Below are positions 34,201-45,862 of a DNA stretch of 64,000 nucleotides, piece after piece. Origin of the DNA: Cristatella mucedo (taxonomy: Eukaryota > Bryozoa > Phylactolaemata > Cristatellidae). The DNA is taken from contig WPIO01000010.1 of the NCBI GenBank assembly GCA_009760855.2, forward strand, positions 574,501-638,500, read 5' to 3'. Position 1 is the first letter of the stretch. Every line of letters begins with the position of its first letter. The position numbers and the translations under genes are program-made. A model generated the notes under the pieces. The model ran no database searches, was not told where the DNA came from, and saw only the letters and a program-made list of their open reading frames with translations.

Positions 34201-34901
34201 GCTGATGGTAGATTCACAATAATGACTGGAATCGGATGACAATAATTTGCTTGGCCTGACCCGGCACGCTCACAAGCAGACGATACACTCTGGGCAGTGG
34301 CATGCATTGTGCTCTGACTGATTTTGTAGACTGATGATGTAGAGAGCGCATTCCTGTCCCCAGCATTATCACTCAGGTCGCGATCAAGTGCCCGCTGGTT
34401 GTAGACGGACTGTGCCCAACGGTGGACACCTGTCGTAGGAGCACCGGTAGCATTCAAAGGCACTAACATGGCCTCACCAGCCGTTGAAGGTGAAGTTTGA
34501 TCGTGGCTACTGAGGCTGGTCTCCGGCTGGAGATAGACAACAGGATTATGTTGAGGTTGGTCATGCCACCAATTTTCAGTCAATGCAAAGTCTGCTGCAA
34601 TCTGCTTGTTTGCAGCAGCATTAATTTCTTGTTCAACTGTTGGTGATACAGTTTGCAGATTGGTGACACTTGACATGCTCTGCATGGTTTGTACTGCTGA
34701 TGAAACCATTTTTGCGGCCCCATCAACAAGTTTATGGTACCAGCCGGTCACAGGATGCTTGAGGCTGTCAGACTGAGTGGGCAGTGTGCTGCCACTTGGG
34801 CATTCAGCACCGGATGATGTGATCTTGTCAGGGGAAGGGTGAGACTGAAATCGTCGGAACATCACGAAATGCTTAAATTTGGAAGTCACCTCTTCGGTTA
34901 C
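31208..34901 (-). CDS. SEC16: Giant low-complexity N-terminal exon of Sec16
   Basis: Acceptor TTTTCAATTTTAG at 34,902, then an open frame VTEEVTSKFKHFVMFRRFQS of more than 1,200 codons. There is no in-frame ATG at the exon edge, so translation starts in an upstream exon I did not find. Composition is Ala/Thr/Ser-rich with an irregular repeat of the type AATN(I/V)xEA; no folded domain is visible. Vertebrate and fly Sec16 also have long disordered N-termini that bind the ER exit-site surface. Likely donors are GAAGCAG|GTACTG (31,208) or GGTACAG|GTACAT (31,181), both phase 1, matching the next exon. Total length from the identified exons is about 2,250 residues, close to human SEC16A. A fragment of this exon has been copied into a downstream intron (27,475-27,671). 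Confidence 0.8.
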
Positions 34902-35226
34902 CTAAAATTGAAAAAAAATCATCTTAGTGAGTGTTTATACAAAAACAGACTGACTCTTCTATTCTCGGCAGATGCAGCTTGTCTGCTCTTCTAAACCAGT
35001 TCGTTCATGCGTTTTTCTTCATGCTGGCTACAGGAATATTGGGCTCGGATTAATCAAAGGTGTTGCAATACTGAAGCTGGTTAATGTGATTGCTGTAAGG
35101 GAAATAAACGTTAATAGCTCTAAATACTCTGATAAGACTTTCACGATATTGCCAAAAAATATAGACCGGCAAATGGTATGTTACATGCTTTTTTCCTTCT
35201 TGTGAAAGGCTACTAACTTGTACTTT

Positions 35227-35812
<586 letters not shown>

Positions 35813-35942
35813 TGCTAGCATGCTTTATTTTTATTTTAGGTTGTTCTGAGTGGGCTTGAGTAGATAGTCTGATAAGTACATTTCTCAGACTCTGTGCCGA
35901 GAAATGAAAACACAAAGAGACGGCGTTCAATTCGCCTTTGAG

Positions 35943-36242
35943 TTAAAGCAAAATTATTTTCTCGGCCCTGGGAACTAAAGCATCGACTCTAGGTGGCCTG
36001 TGCTCTGCCGATTTCTCTTCCGTAGCAGCTCGTCGGGCAAATGATACCAATGACTGGGCCAACGACTTGGCCATTTTTTTGTCTGTAGAAGCTTTCTTAC
36101 GAGAAAGGTTCAGTTTGGATAGGTAGAGGTAAAGTAAAAATATGCAGATTATTGCCTCGTTTAGTAATCGGCAGAAAAGCCTCAACGACTGTTGCTGCTG
36201 CTTGCAATGGGAGCTCTTATGATAAATCAAACTAACGCCCAA
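35943..36242 (-). CDS. Hypothetical open frame, possibly coding
   Basis: On the minus strand, ATG GCC AAG TCG opens MAKSLAQSLVSFARRAATEE and continues to RVDALVPRAEKIILL and a stop. Composition is basic and helix-prone with varied codons. An upstream in-frame part is hydrophobic and Leu/Tyr-rich. I do not recognise a family. It could be an N-terminal or alternative exon of Sec16, an unrelated short gene, or chance. Confidence 0.2.
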   Translation of the reverse strand: MGVSLIYHKSSHCKQQQQSLRLFCRLLNEAIICIFLLYLYLSKLNLSRKKASTDKKMAKSLAQSLVSFARRAATEEKSAEHRPPRVDALVPRAEKIILL

Positions 36243-36249
36243 GAGCTAA

Positions 36250-37920
36250 ATCACAATCATTCTCACTAGGAGACTTTGGATTTGCTGCAGCTATAAATTA
36301 GCGTAAGGTAAAATAATGCACGGCATACGGTTTAATCAGACAGACTGTACTTTTAAACTTGTAAAAATTACTGAGAAACTCCGAAACGAAGCTACGCCCG
36401 AAATCTGCAGTCGAGGCTGCGACAATGGCTTCCCTTTGCTAGCTTCGAGTGTGACGTACTGCATGCGTCGGATTGACGTGCTGCAACAAAACTAGACGCA
36501 GATACGCCATAGAGCTAGAAAAAACATTCAATTAAGCTTTAGGGACGACATAAATGAAGACCCTCTCACATATTATTCGGATAGCAGGGTACACTACCTC
36601 AGAGCGCCAGGATTACTAGATTCGTGCAAAATAACTAACATCTGTCTTTAAAAAAAAGCTTGCAAGACGATCTGCATGCCAGCCTAACTAACGATCGATT
36701 TCGGGCCTACTAGCTAAGCATCATCGCGTATGCACATTGTTAAATGCTGCAAATCAATCAAACAGCCCTAGTTGAGAAGAGTATTGGCCCTAATTACGAA
36801 TGCTCGAAGTATTAGCGTACCCAGCACTATTTAACTTATCTGGCGAGAGAGAGTTAAACTCTGACCTGCGAGGCCTGAAGGGCAGGCCTCACTGCTACCA
36901 CGTGGTGCACCAAAGGTTGCAGCCCAGGGAATGACGATGTTAGCAGCCGGCACTCGTTTGGTGTACCAATTCAGTGAGTTCAGCGAGCCTACATGCGACA
37001 ACCCTAGCTTGATTAACACAAGGCGGCACTTGCATGACTGCCGAATTTTGAAATACCTAGGCAGTTTCTCTTGCGTCCACAGCTAGCCGTAGTCGGCTTT
37101 GGAGTAATAATGCGAACGGCTACGCTCGTGAAGTGGAGAAAGATCGGAGCAGTGAGAGCTCGAGGCGTTGAAAGAGCAAAGTGTCGATTCACTCACCGGC
37201 AGCTCATCAGGCGTCAGACGAGAGTTGCACGATCATATGAGAATTCAAGCAAACACGATGGACGTAAGTATATTGGTAGCCGTGCACTCCAGAGAGCCGG
37301 CGATATCCAACTCAACGGTATCGAACCAAGGCTTCTCTAAAAATCTCACCATACCTACCAACAATGGCTTTCCTTCCGATAGCTTCCAGTCTGACGCCAA
37401 GCTCTGGGCAACCAACAAGACGCTGATAATTCATTGGTCGGAAAGATACGTTTCAAATACCATTCGTTTTCTCTGCTTTAACTTTCTCCAGCTAAATTAA
37501 TACCGAAACCTTTACCAGCGTTTCAGTACCTGGTCTGTAGGGCACCAGTTGCGCAGGTGATTTCAACTTTTAGATACCAGTAGGTGATTTCAAATTTTAG
37601 GTAGTGCGGTACAAGCTGCGGCTTGTGTAGTCTCACGCCTACTTTCAGTCGAGTCGGCATGTTCAGGTGCAAGGTAAATTTCAAAGTAGTACGAATTGTG
37701 ACGGTTGAGTGGAGTGCCATATTTTTTCTGTGTACTGACGGCGTTGTTACCTGCCTTGCATGCACTCACATGCATCCCTCGTGAGCAAATCCTCGGCTAA
37801 AATGGTTATGCTTCCGTTTCCTGATGTTTTGAGGCAATTTGAAAAACCATGGTATTGTAGTACATCGCCGGCCTAACTCAGTTTTAGGGCGCACAAGAAC
37901 TGCTCAGCAGGAAACACCTC
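36250..37920. other. Region upstream of Sec16, no recognised gene
   Basis: The 5' exon(s) and promoter of Sec16 should lie here or further right. One open stretch on the minus strand (about 37,029-36,870) ends at a plausible donor, CTCGCAG|GTCAGAG, but its phase (1) does not fit the phase-0 acceptor at 34,902, so I do not call it. Confidence 0.4.
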
Positions 37921-37924
37921 TGTC

Positions 37925-38400
37925 ATAGTGCTCAGCAGGAAATTTAATGTATCTCCGTCTGTAACTCCACAAAGCCATAAAGGCTGGGTAGGTGTTAGGC
38001 AGGAGAGTTTTGTTTAGCGCACTCACAGCCTTAGCGGCTTTCGGTACGCATTCGGTAGCCAACAAACTTCGTCTCACGCAACAAAGAGAAAGTGGGAAGC
38101 ATAGCAGAGTCGGGAGAACAGTTGAGGTAGTGATTAGCACGAAAGTAACAGCTCGGGACCGCTGAAAAGGATGAGCCATAGTCGGCAGCAGAAGAGTAGT
38201 TGTCGTTGCGTAAGAATTGTGGAAGCGAGTTCCACAGTCTAGGACCTGCAGAGCTATAGCTTCGGTCGCCAACGGTTTTTAAGAGGAAGAATGAAACAGC
38301 TAATTTATTGCCCGTACAGGACCTGAGGGCATGAGGAGGCTGAAACTGGTGCTGCAGATAGGGCAACGCAAATAACCTTGAGAGCAGACACTGTTCCAAA
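37925..38400 (-). mobile_element. LINE-B 3' end
   Basis: Second copy of the family at 22,745-23,190: FQPPHALRSCTGNKLAVSFF, SYSSAGPRLWNSLPQFLRND, SAVPSCYFRANHYLNC, and the same 'aatgtatctccgtctgtaactcc' end. It has its own substitutions and frameshifts. Confidence 0.8.
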
Positions 38401-39343
38401 TACCGCCCTAGTTGCCTGGGTTACTTAGCTTGTCGAAATGCAAGCGCTGTACTGCAAAGAGTCGACAAATTGTAATGATACGGCGAAATATTAGTAGCGA
38501 TTTCAGTATATCTGAGTGAACTGGGAAGCAATGGCGAACGAATCTGAGTTAGCATAATTAAATATATAAACGCCTAAGCTTCCACGCCTTCGCAGATTTT
38601 TAACGCGATAGAAGTAATTTACGTAACGATCATCAATATAACAACGAGAGCCACCCACCGCGGCAACCTGCTAAAAGTCAGCCGGATTATGACTCATATT
38701 CGTTATTCATAGTTCATAAATTAGAGCAGCAAGGAACCAACCGTGCGATAATCTATGATCAAGGCCGCATACAAACAGAAACAGGTGTGTGTTTTTGAAT
38801 GTTATGCAGCCAAAGGCTCGACCCACGCACATCACCAACCTCACTCCGTTTGGTTGTCTCGTGCTCGCTCGAGTCCCTAGTCTCCATAACATTCAAAAAC
38901 ATACCACTCTACGTACTCCACAAAACTTAGGGGTCATATTATAGTATAATTTTTAAGACTCACTTATTTGATAAGTTAATTTAAATAAAATTTTGTATTA
39001 TATAAATGTCTTAGAAAAATGATGATTTATGCGGCGGAAGGGTGAAAAGTTAGGCGAGCATGCAAGACGTGTTAGAGAAGAGGTTAGCAAAAGAGCAGGC
39101 CTTCTTCCAAAATATTCTTTTTGAAGGACTAGTTTAGACACTATGGTAGCTAGTTTGCAAACAATTCCTAATACAATTGTAGAAATTGACCTTTAATAAG
39201 AAAGAAATAAGGAATAATTATTGGTAGTTTGAAAGCGAGGCTAGAAGATTAATGAAGATTGAAGAAACAGGTTGGTTTTTAGGTCACGTCTCATGTGATG
39301 GTAAGTTCATGGATTATGATTATGTAGGTTGAGACAGAACTGA

Positions 39344-40340
39344 AATAGACTTCGATAGACTATTCGATAGAGCAAGCACAGACTTAAAGAGACTAGTTAG
39401 AGAGCTACTTAAAACTAAGAGTGATTTAAAATTAACAATGGTTGTTTCTCCTATTCTGGCTGCTGAGAACGGCGCTTATAATTACCAACCTTTCGCTGGA
39501 GTAAGCAATGCAAAAATAAATAGAATTTCAGACATTGAAAAAAAAACATTAAAATGAAATTTTTTGTTTCTTTCAAGAAAAGAGTTGAGGAATGGTTAGA
39601 GAAGCTATCTAGTTGGAGTTTAGTTGGCAGTAATGTTTCATACGCAATGTTTACTTATTTTAGACATCGTTTTGGAGGAAGTTATTTACCAATACCCGTT
39701 GGATTAGAAAATAAGAGATCTACTGCTAATATAAAGAATGAATCAGATAACAGTTGTGCTCTATGGTGTGTTTTGAGATTTTTACATTTGAGGGACAATA
39801 ATCCAGCATCAATTGCAGATTTAAATGTAATACTATTTGAATGTTATTTTCATTTAATACCAAACTTAGAAGAATTATTTAATGTAAGACCAGGTTATCC
39901 TTCTTAAGCTCTAAGTGTTAGTGACATTCATATTTTAGCAGAGCTATTTAATATTTCAATAAATTTTTTCGAGTATGATTATAACAGTCCGAGTTCTTTA
40001 ATAGTAGTTGGTGGAGAAAAGGAGAAACACTTGAACCTTCAATATTTAGTAATAAAGAGAAGAGTGACTCACATCGCGTTATTATTAGAAATTGTAATGG
40101 CTTGTACAGGAGTTCAAAAGGGCATGGTACTCAATTAACTTGTAAAAGATGATTATGTAGATTTTATTTGCAGGACAGATTAGATTCTCATATTGAAGCT
40201 TGCAAGAAAGGAAACGGTGGAAAGTCAAGAATGAGAATGCCAAAAGCAAAAGATAGAATAGACGGAACAGGGAATCTTTGTTATTTTTGAGAGTATTCCA
40301 AAACATTATGGTGTCCTTATGTTGCTTATCCAGATTTGAT
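39344..40340 (+). pseudogene. Polinton-type DNA polymerase B, N-terminal part (broken)
   Basis: The frame from 39,344 (TEIDFDRLFDRASTDLKRL) shifts near 39,555 into a 117-residue open part ending at 39,907. That part includes YLPIPVGLENKR, NIKNESDNSC and ALWCVLRFLHLRDNNPASI, the conserved block upstream of the exonuclease domain in Polinton/adintovirus polymerases. After a stop it continues through SDIHILAELFNISINFFEY and a C-x2-C...H-x4-C zinc finger (about 40,138-40,205), where one position is an in-frame TGA. PYVAYPD at about 40,315-40,336 corresponds to the exonuclease I motif (usually YADFE-like), in yet another phase. Not functional. Confidence 0.8.
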
Positions 40341-40590
40341 TGCTTGTTTCCTAATGTAAAAAGACTGGCAAAGAAGATACTAGTATACCACAAGGTTTTT
40401 TCAAAAACACATACCTTACTTAGGAGCATGTGCAATTATTGATTATACTGGAAATGCAAACATTTTTTAAATATTTATTGGTACAAATAATGTTTGAGAA
40501 TTACTTAAGAGTTTGCTAGATGAAATTGATTCTATTAAGAAAGATTTGAAAGAGATTCTTCCTTAATATGAGAAATTTGATTACAGTACT

Positions 40591-40940
40591 ATGACAGAAG
40601 ATGAGAATAGAGATTTTAATTCTGCTACTACTTGTTACATTTGTAATTTAGATTTAAACAAAGATAAAGTTTTAGATCATTGTCACCTTACAGGTAAATA
40701 CCGTGGAGCAGCACATGCAAGTTGTAATCTTAATGTTAGTATAATTGCTGACAGATTCAACTTTCCTGTTTTTATTCATAATTTAAAAGGCTGCGATGCT
40801 TATCTGTTAGTACAAGATTTTCACAATCAAAGATTAAAAAAGAATGTGATGTGGATATGGAGATGTGGAATATGGAGAAATATGTCTATATAGAAATAGG
40901 TTCTTTGAGTTTTAGAGATTCGCTTCAAATATTCAATTCA
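40591..40940 (+). pseudogene. Polinton-type DNA polymerase B, endonuclease-VII-like finger part (broken)
   Basis: Encodes DENRDFNSATTCYICN, DHCHLTGKYRGAAHASCN, and FNFPVFIHNLKGCDAYLL. The C-x2-C...DHCHxTGKYRGAAHxxCN block is the embedded endonuclease-VII-like zinc finger of Polinton-type polymerases, followed by the NLKGYD exonuclease II motif, here with Cys for Tyr. A shifted frame beyond about 40,890 still shows SLSFRDSLQIF (the DSLxF motif). The palm domain with the polymerase active site is missing. Confidence 0.85.
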
Positions 40941-41047
40941 AGGGATTAACAAATTTAGTTAAGAACGTTTGTAAGTCTGGTCAAACTTTGGAACACACTA
41001 GAAAGTAAAGTTTTAATGCAAACTAACAAGGCTCTTTTGATCCTGAA

Positions 41048-41428
41048 ATGGTTGGTGGAACACCTTCCGAAGCTATAGAAAAAGCTATGCAATATTCTGG
41101 TACTTACAAAGTTTGGAATAAAATGCAGTTGCCTGACAATTCTGGAGTAAAGTGGATTAGTGTTAACTGTGATTTTGTTGATTCTAATATGAAATATATA
41201 GATTTTAGAACAGGGTTTATAGAACAATATTCATCAGTGTATGCTATTTATAATAACGATATCAATCCAGGAGAATTAGTTGATCTTCATCTTTCTAACA
41301 TATTATATCTATCAACACGTGCAGATATAGAAGGAATAAGCAGTTTGAAAATTAGTCTAACAGACCAAAATGGAAATCCTGTTAACATTGTTTCAGATGT
41401 TGTGGTTACAATAGAAATTTCAAAATAA
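41048..41428 (+). CDS. ORF of the Polinton-like insertion, product unassigned
   Basis: An uninterrupted 126-residue frame: MVGGTPSEAIEKAMQYSGTY, INPGELVDLHLSNILYLSTR, ISLTDQNGNPVNIVSDVVVT. It looks beta-rich and ends in a hydrophobic LTDxNGxxV...VxxxIxI pattern that I associate with structural-type proteins of large DNA transposons and their viral relatives. The assignment is inference. It is the only ORF in the insertion without a stop, but it may lack its N-terminus, since the polymerase palm region and other genes that should precede it are deleted. Confidence 0.4.
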   Translation: MVGGTPSEAIEKAMQYSGTYKVWNKMQLPDNSGVKWISVNCDFVDSNMKYIDFRTGFIEQYSSVYAIYNNDINPGELVDLHLSNILYLSTRADIEGISSLKISLTDQNGNPVNIVSDVVVTIEISK

Positions 41429-41454
41429 TATAAGAATTTCAATGAAATTATGTT

Positions 41455-41878
41455 TGTGCTCGTGTTATATCCGGTCACATGACCGCCTGTAATTATGTGC
41501 ATGGAAATCGTCCCAATGGAGCCTAAGATTGCGAGGCTCTACTTTAATCTATAATCCAGCGGCGCCTCACGATGTTGTCATAGTTAAGTCCCGGAGAGGC
41601 GGCCGGATCTCGCTCATCCCAGAGGCGGCGATGATCATGGGACGGGAGCTACGAGAGCATCGAGCGACTGAGTAGCCCGCTCCTGAAGGTCGGTCAAGGA
41701 GGAGGATCAGGGTCAGCTAGCCCCCTCGCCGCTGACATTCAGCTGTTTTCGAAGTGTCGCTTAACGTAGACTGCCATCACTTCCAACAGCGTGGAGTCGA
41801 CGACTTGGTGCGGCGCTTGTTTGGCCCTGCGCTTAAGGTGCCAGTTTTTAACGACTGAGGTCAAGGTGAATTTATTTG
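41455..41878. other. Unrecognised GC-rich stretch
   Basis: GC content rises sharply after the Polinton-like block. No frame or repeat is recognised. Confidence 0.3.
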
Positions 41879-41977
41879 ATGACCAAGTTCGTGGGCTCTA
41901 GCCCCGTGGCATATGTGAAGTTCCTGAATAGAGATCAAGTACTTTTAGGGTGCTACATATATGAATATTATTTTTAT
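41879..41977 (+). mobile_element. SINE-1, 5'-truncated and worn
   Basis: 'gaccaagttcgtgggctctagccccgtggcatatgtgaag', 'ctgaatagagatcaag', 'gggtgctacatatatgaatatta': the B-box half and tail of SINE-1 with several substitutions. The A box is missing. Confidence 0.65.
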
Positions 41978-41979
41978 GG

Positions 41980-42800
41980 TTTCTGACAGACAGGTTGGTT
42001 CTTCTCCTTCGTTTTGATGCGCGTAAGTGTCAAATATAAAGCCGTGTTGCATGTTGGTTATGTTGCATATGCTATTAGCTATAGCGGAGTGGGGAGAGAA
42101 TATTAACCACGAAAGCTTTTGGCTCCACCGAGCAGCAACCTCGATTCACGAGTTATATATATAATACAGGCGTCCCTCTTTTATCGTGGTTAATCAGTTC
42201 TAGACTCTACCGAGATAAGTGAATTTCTGCGAAGTGTGATTTTTTATTTAACAATCACATATTTTCGGAGTTAGAGCATAGAACATATAAAACCTGTTCA
42301 CAACCCTCCAAATAGAGTTTTTAGCATTATTAGAGCACTCTGGACATGAAATAATACCCCTTTAGTCACCATTACACTTCTATTACCCAATTAGACAAAT
42401 TAAGAGAAAATAAGACATATAAGACTCTACAAATATCATAGTATTATTGTCGTACTTTTATTGGACATTTAGTTGCTAGGATGGCCAATCGGTAAAGTTT
42501 TACTGTATCGTCATCTTACCCTTGCGGTGTAACGGCAACTTTCGAGCACCTTCTAGGCTCAATGTAGCACTCAATAAATTTTGCTTTCCAGAACTTTTTG
42601 GAAACCCGTGACTGCAAATCTGTTCAAAGACTTCATAGCACCCGGACACTTACGTAGTTCCAATCAGTCAGTTTTTTTCGCCAGCCCGGGCGTTAGCAAC
42701 CCGGCTTGCTTCGTTACCCGAGGAGTTCGTAACCCGGGAGCCAGCTGCATTTACCGGTATATTTGCACTGGTGCAGCTCTCAGCTTAGCCGCGATGGGAC
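41980..42800. other. No recognised feature
   Basis: I see nothing certain. A frame at 42,581-42,871 (plus) is Pro/Ser/Ala-rich and overlaps the tandem repeat that follows; I do not recognise it. Confidence 0.3.
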
Positions 42801-42802
42801 CC

Positions 42803-43020
42803 CTTGCCTTAGCTGGGTCTACTAGGGCGCCTAGTTCAGACCCAGCTCCTGACCCACCTAGCACAGGTTAGAATGGAGCTTTATGCAGGCGATGCGGTTA
42901 GGAGATGGAGCGACTAATGTGCTTGTCTTAGCGGGTTCGACTAGGACACCTAGTACAGGCCCGGCTCCTGGTCTACCCGCTAAAGTTAGAATGAAGCCTG
43001 GTGCAGACAATGCGGTCAGG
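42803..43020 (+). repeat. Imperfect tandem duplication, unit about 120 bases
   Basis: 'cttagctgggtctactagggcgcctagttcaga' (from 42,808) and 'cttagcgggttcgactaggacacctagtacagg' (from 42,926) start two copies. Each runs through '(a/g)gctcctg' and 'gttagaatg(g/a)ag' to 'gatgcggttagga' / 'aatgcggtcagga'. Confidence 0.65.
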
Positions 43021-43113
43021 ATGTGCACCGAATAATATGCTGAAGTAGAAATAGCAACTACACGCGAGGTCAGAAGTTTAGAGGAGAGAGAATATAATGG
43101 GACGACTGACAGA

Positions 43114-43212
43114 GCTCGGGGCTGCCGCTTGGGTAGTCGATCAGAGACTACGCCTCGAGAGCACGGCTGCAGCTTGGGTAGTCGATGCGAGACTACGCTT
43201 CGAGAGCACGAG
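43114..43212 (+). repeat. Short tandem repeat, two units of about 48 bases
   Basis: 'gcttgggtagtcgat' followed by 'gagactacgc' and 'tcgagagcacg' occurs twice in a row with two or three differences. Confidence 0.8.
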
Positions 43213-44024
43213 AGACGAACCTACGGCGACGAACAGCTAAGTGCAACTTTGACTTCGCAGTTGTGTTCTGCCGGCTACTCAGTTAGCTGCTCGTATCTTG
43301 GGGTTCTGTAGCGACCCGCCTTCGCGGTTGGGACAATCGCTGGGCGCGCATAGGATAGTTTATTATACGCGGCTTCGGGAGTTCGTGCAGTTAGCTCCGT
43401 CGGTCAGGTACGCGCCGCGTAAAGGCCGGCGGGTAACCACTACTGACAGGCCCGCAATAGACTGTTGCTTTCGGCACCCAGTTGTGGCCGCCTGTGTTTT
43501 AACCGCGCTGCAGCACTGCATCACACAGTCCACCGGTAGAGAACAGGGGGACGAGCTTCTCTGCACGGTTACATATTGTAATGGCCCATGACTCTGTCGG
43601 CTGAGCTAGGCCACTTACGGTAAAGCAAAGACAAATAAATGCCTGATAAGCGGGCAAATATGTATGTAAAATGTCAATACAGTTTAATAAGAACACAGTC
43701 GAAATGATGTCTCCCCACAGACCCAACTCGAAGTGAACTTCCGACACTGCTAGTACACAAACAGGGGCGAACCCCACCCGCCAGCTCAAGGCGACTTTCC
43801 CGCTGAAGAGACAGGCTAGCCTGCTTGCCTGTCGGCTCAGAAGCTGATAGCTTTTCTAATAACGGAGCAACCGTTCGCTTGTAAAAGATTCTGTCCTTTG
43901 GGCTGATGTACAAATTGCAATCAACTGGCATTCGTTCAATAACTTGGCAATGATTTTAATGTGCGGCTAAACCTCGACCGTGAGGGGGGTTTCGCAGGGT
44001 GAAGGTAAGCTGACTTTAACAGCC
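43213..44024. other. No recognised gene
   Basis: GC-richer than the Polinton-like block. A minus-strand frame at 43,931-43,674 begins MPVDCNLYISPKDRIFYKRT and looks somewhat coding-like, but has no family match I know and no supporting splice sites. Confidence 0.3.
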
Positions 44025-44029
44025 TCATT

Positions 44030-44115
44030 TATATAGCGGCAGAAGAACCTTAATGGCTATCACCATAGCCTGCATCAGACAGTAAAGGATCGCCTACTTT
44101 AGGACCGAGCATACG
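44030..44115 (-). mobile_element. SINE-2 relic
   Basis: 'tatagcggcagaagaacct', 'atggctatcaccatagcctgcatcagac', 'aggatcgcc' and 'aggaccgagc' match the tail half of SINE-2 (compare 45,725-45,810) with many changes. Confidence 0.55.
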
Positions 44116-45120
44116 ATCTGGATCGTGAAGGGCGAGCAACTTACGCATTTCTCTTCGGAATCTGCTCCGACAGGCCACACTAAAGACTTGTTATTATAGG
44201 TCCTATTTTACTTAACTAATCGCTTTAGCTGCTAGTGAAAATACTAAGACGAATTTGCAAAGCCTCGCTGGACGCGCACCACCCGGAAGCATTTTCGACT
44301 AGCTGCAATTTAGAGCATACGGAGAGCCCGGTGCAATCGCCGAAAGCGAACATCTCGGCAGGACTTGTCGCCGCAATGATCACTTCACTACTTCTGAGAC
44401 CTTGAAAATTACAAAAAAAATTGAAACCGACACTGAGCGTGCCCACCGCTCTCAAAGAATTCGTAGCCACATGTAAAACAGAAGAATGTGTTCTCCTCAG
44501 AAGGAAGACTTTGAATCTGCAAAGGCAAGGGGCCTCTAGATTCGCTACGTGCTTAATTTATACTTACATTCAACCGATTTATTTACTTTACGAGCAATCT
44601 TGTTCTTGGGCATGATGTAAGATAGGTTTTTTAGTTTCAGCTTTTGGCGACGCTCTCGGTCTTTAATCTTCTTCAGTCTCTCGCTGTTGAGTAAAGCAAA
44701 AAACTACGCATCCTTTAATTTGCAGTTCGACGCCGAATGCATTTCTGTTTTTTGTCTGCGATAGTTATGCACATATTCTAGGTGCTTATAACCCATTGCC
44801 AACAAAGTAGGCCTCATAACTACTAAGTAGGGAATTATTCACAGCAGCACGCGAGGAAGAGTTTATAACCGACGACACATCAACAGGCTGCTCTTTCCGA
44901 ACCCTAGATCATCCACGTAAACAGATAGGCAAGTGCGATCGCATGACTATTCCGACACGCCTTATTTTTGATAACTTCTCTACTGTTCAGTATAATACGA
45001 TTTGTTTCTGATCTGGTCATGAACTGTGCAGTTTATACGTGCATATTTAATACACTTTGTTCAAAATCCCACAAAAGTTGTTCTCGCCAAGATGCTGATA
45101 TTTCTCTCATGTGTCGTTCC
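44116..45120. other. No recognised gene
   Basis: Several short frames on both strands, none recognised. Confidence 0.3.
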
Positions 45121-45126
45121 GTTAAT

Positions 45127-45268
45127 GGTGCACCGGGACGTCCGGCTCCTCCGGGAACAGGTCGCCATCATCAATATGCAGATCTACGCCGACCTCGCTG
45201 TGGTCGAACTCGGATTCGTCCTCCGAGTTTTTCTTCTGTCCATGATGAACAGCAGCAGCGATTACGAT
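45127..45268 (-). CDS. Possible last exon of an unknown gene (acidic tail)
   Basis: After a possible acceptor (TTCATCATGGACAG) the minus strand reads KKNSEDESEFDHSEVGVDLH and IDDGDLFPEEPDVPVHH before a stop. The acidic composition looks like a protein C-terminus. It lies beyond the coilin stop, so it would belong to another minus-strand gene; no partner exon was found. Confidence 0.25.
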
Positions 45269-45691
45269 CTCTCGAACGCAGCAGATGGCAGGCTTCGTGG
45301 AGAACCAGGTCAACCCTCCAGCTAACCAGCCCACACGCTACAGGGTCCAATAGATTAGGAGTCTTAAGTTATCTGAAATTTTTATATTATACATGAACAG
45401 TTATACATGAGCAATTTTTATATTATACGCGTACTGTATAGTTGATTTTGGGGCTGTATTATACAGGTTGTGTATATGCAGCACAATACTTCTCTTTCTC
45501 GATCTTGTTCAAATGAAACATAATTTGCTATTGGCGTTAATTTACGTAAGAGCTCTCCCCCATTGGTCAGCGATAGCATTTGTCTAGTTCGCCCCCTATG
45601 AACGGCAGGCATGAGAAATGGCATCGGTGCGTCCATGCCAACAGCAGGTGCAGCTCATATTGGTACTGCAGTGCTTCAGCATGTAAAAAAA

Positions 45692-45862
45692 ATCCTAGCT
45701 GATTAAACAGCCTCTCTTTGTATAGCGACAGAAGAGCCTTTACGGCTATCACCACCGCTTGCAGTGGTGATAAAGAAACGCCCACCACAGGAATCGAACC
45801 CACGACCTCGGGACCGAGGTCGTGAAAGCAACCGCCTTACCTAGTGTGCCATCACGCACGGA
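45692..45862 (-). mobile_element. SINE-2 (tRNA-derived)
   Basis: On the minus strand: 'gatggcacactaggtaaggcggttgc' with an A-box-like start, 'gggttcgattcctgtggtgggcg' with a perfect B box (GGTTCGATTCC), a conserved body ('caccactgcaagcggtggtgatagcc') and a T-rich end. Closely matches 53,186-53,357. Confidence 0.85.

Larger units (their letters stand above)
38940..41450 (+). mobile_element. Decayed Polinton/Maverick- or adintovirus-like insertion
   Basis: A clearly AT-richer block than both flanks, containing broken pieces of a protein-primed type-B DNA polymerase and a further ORF, all on the plus strand. The polymerase pieces occur in the right order. I found no integrase, packaging ATPase, or terminal inverted repeats, so this is a partial copy and its ends are approximate. 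Base composition and content indicate transfer from a mobile or viral source. Confidence 0.75.

Noticed and set aside
36870..37029. Candidate first Sec16 exon ending CTCGCAG|GTCAGAG
   Set aside because: Its phase (1) does not match the phase-0 acceptor of the giant exon, and there is no homology to support it.
44560..44700. Minus-strand MPKNK preceded by a basic stretch, recalling the start of eIF1A
   Set aside because: The similarity stops after five residues, no donor follows, and no further eIF1A exon is nearby.
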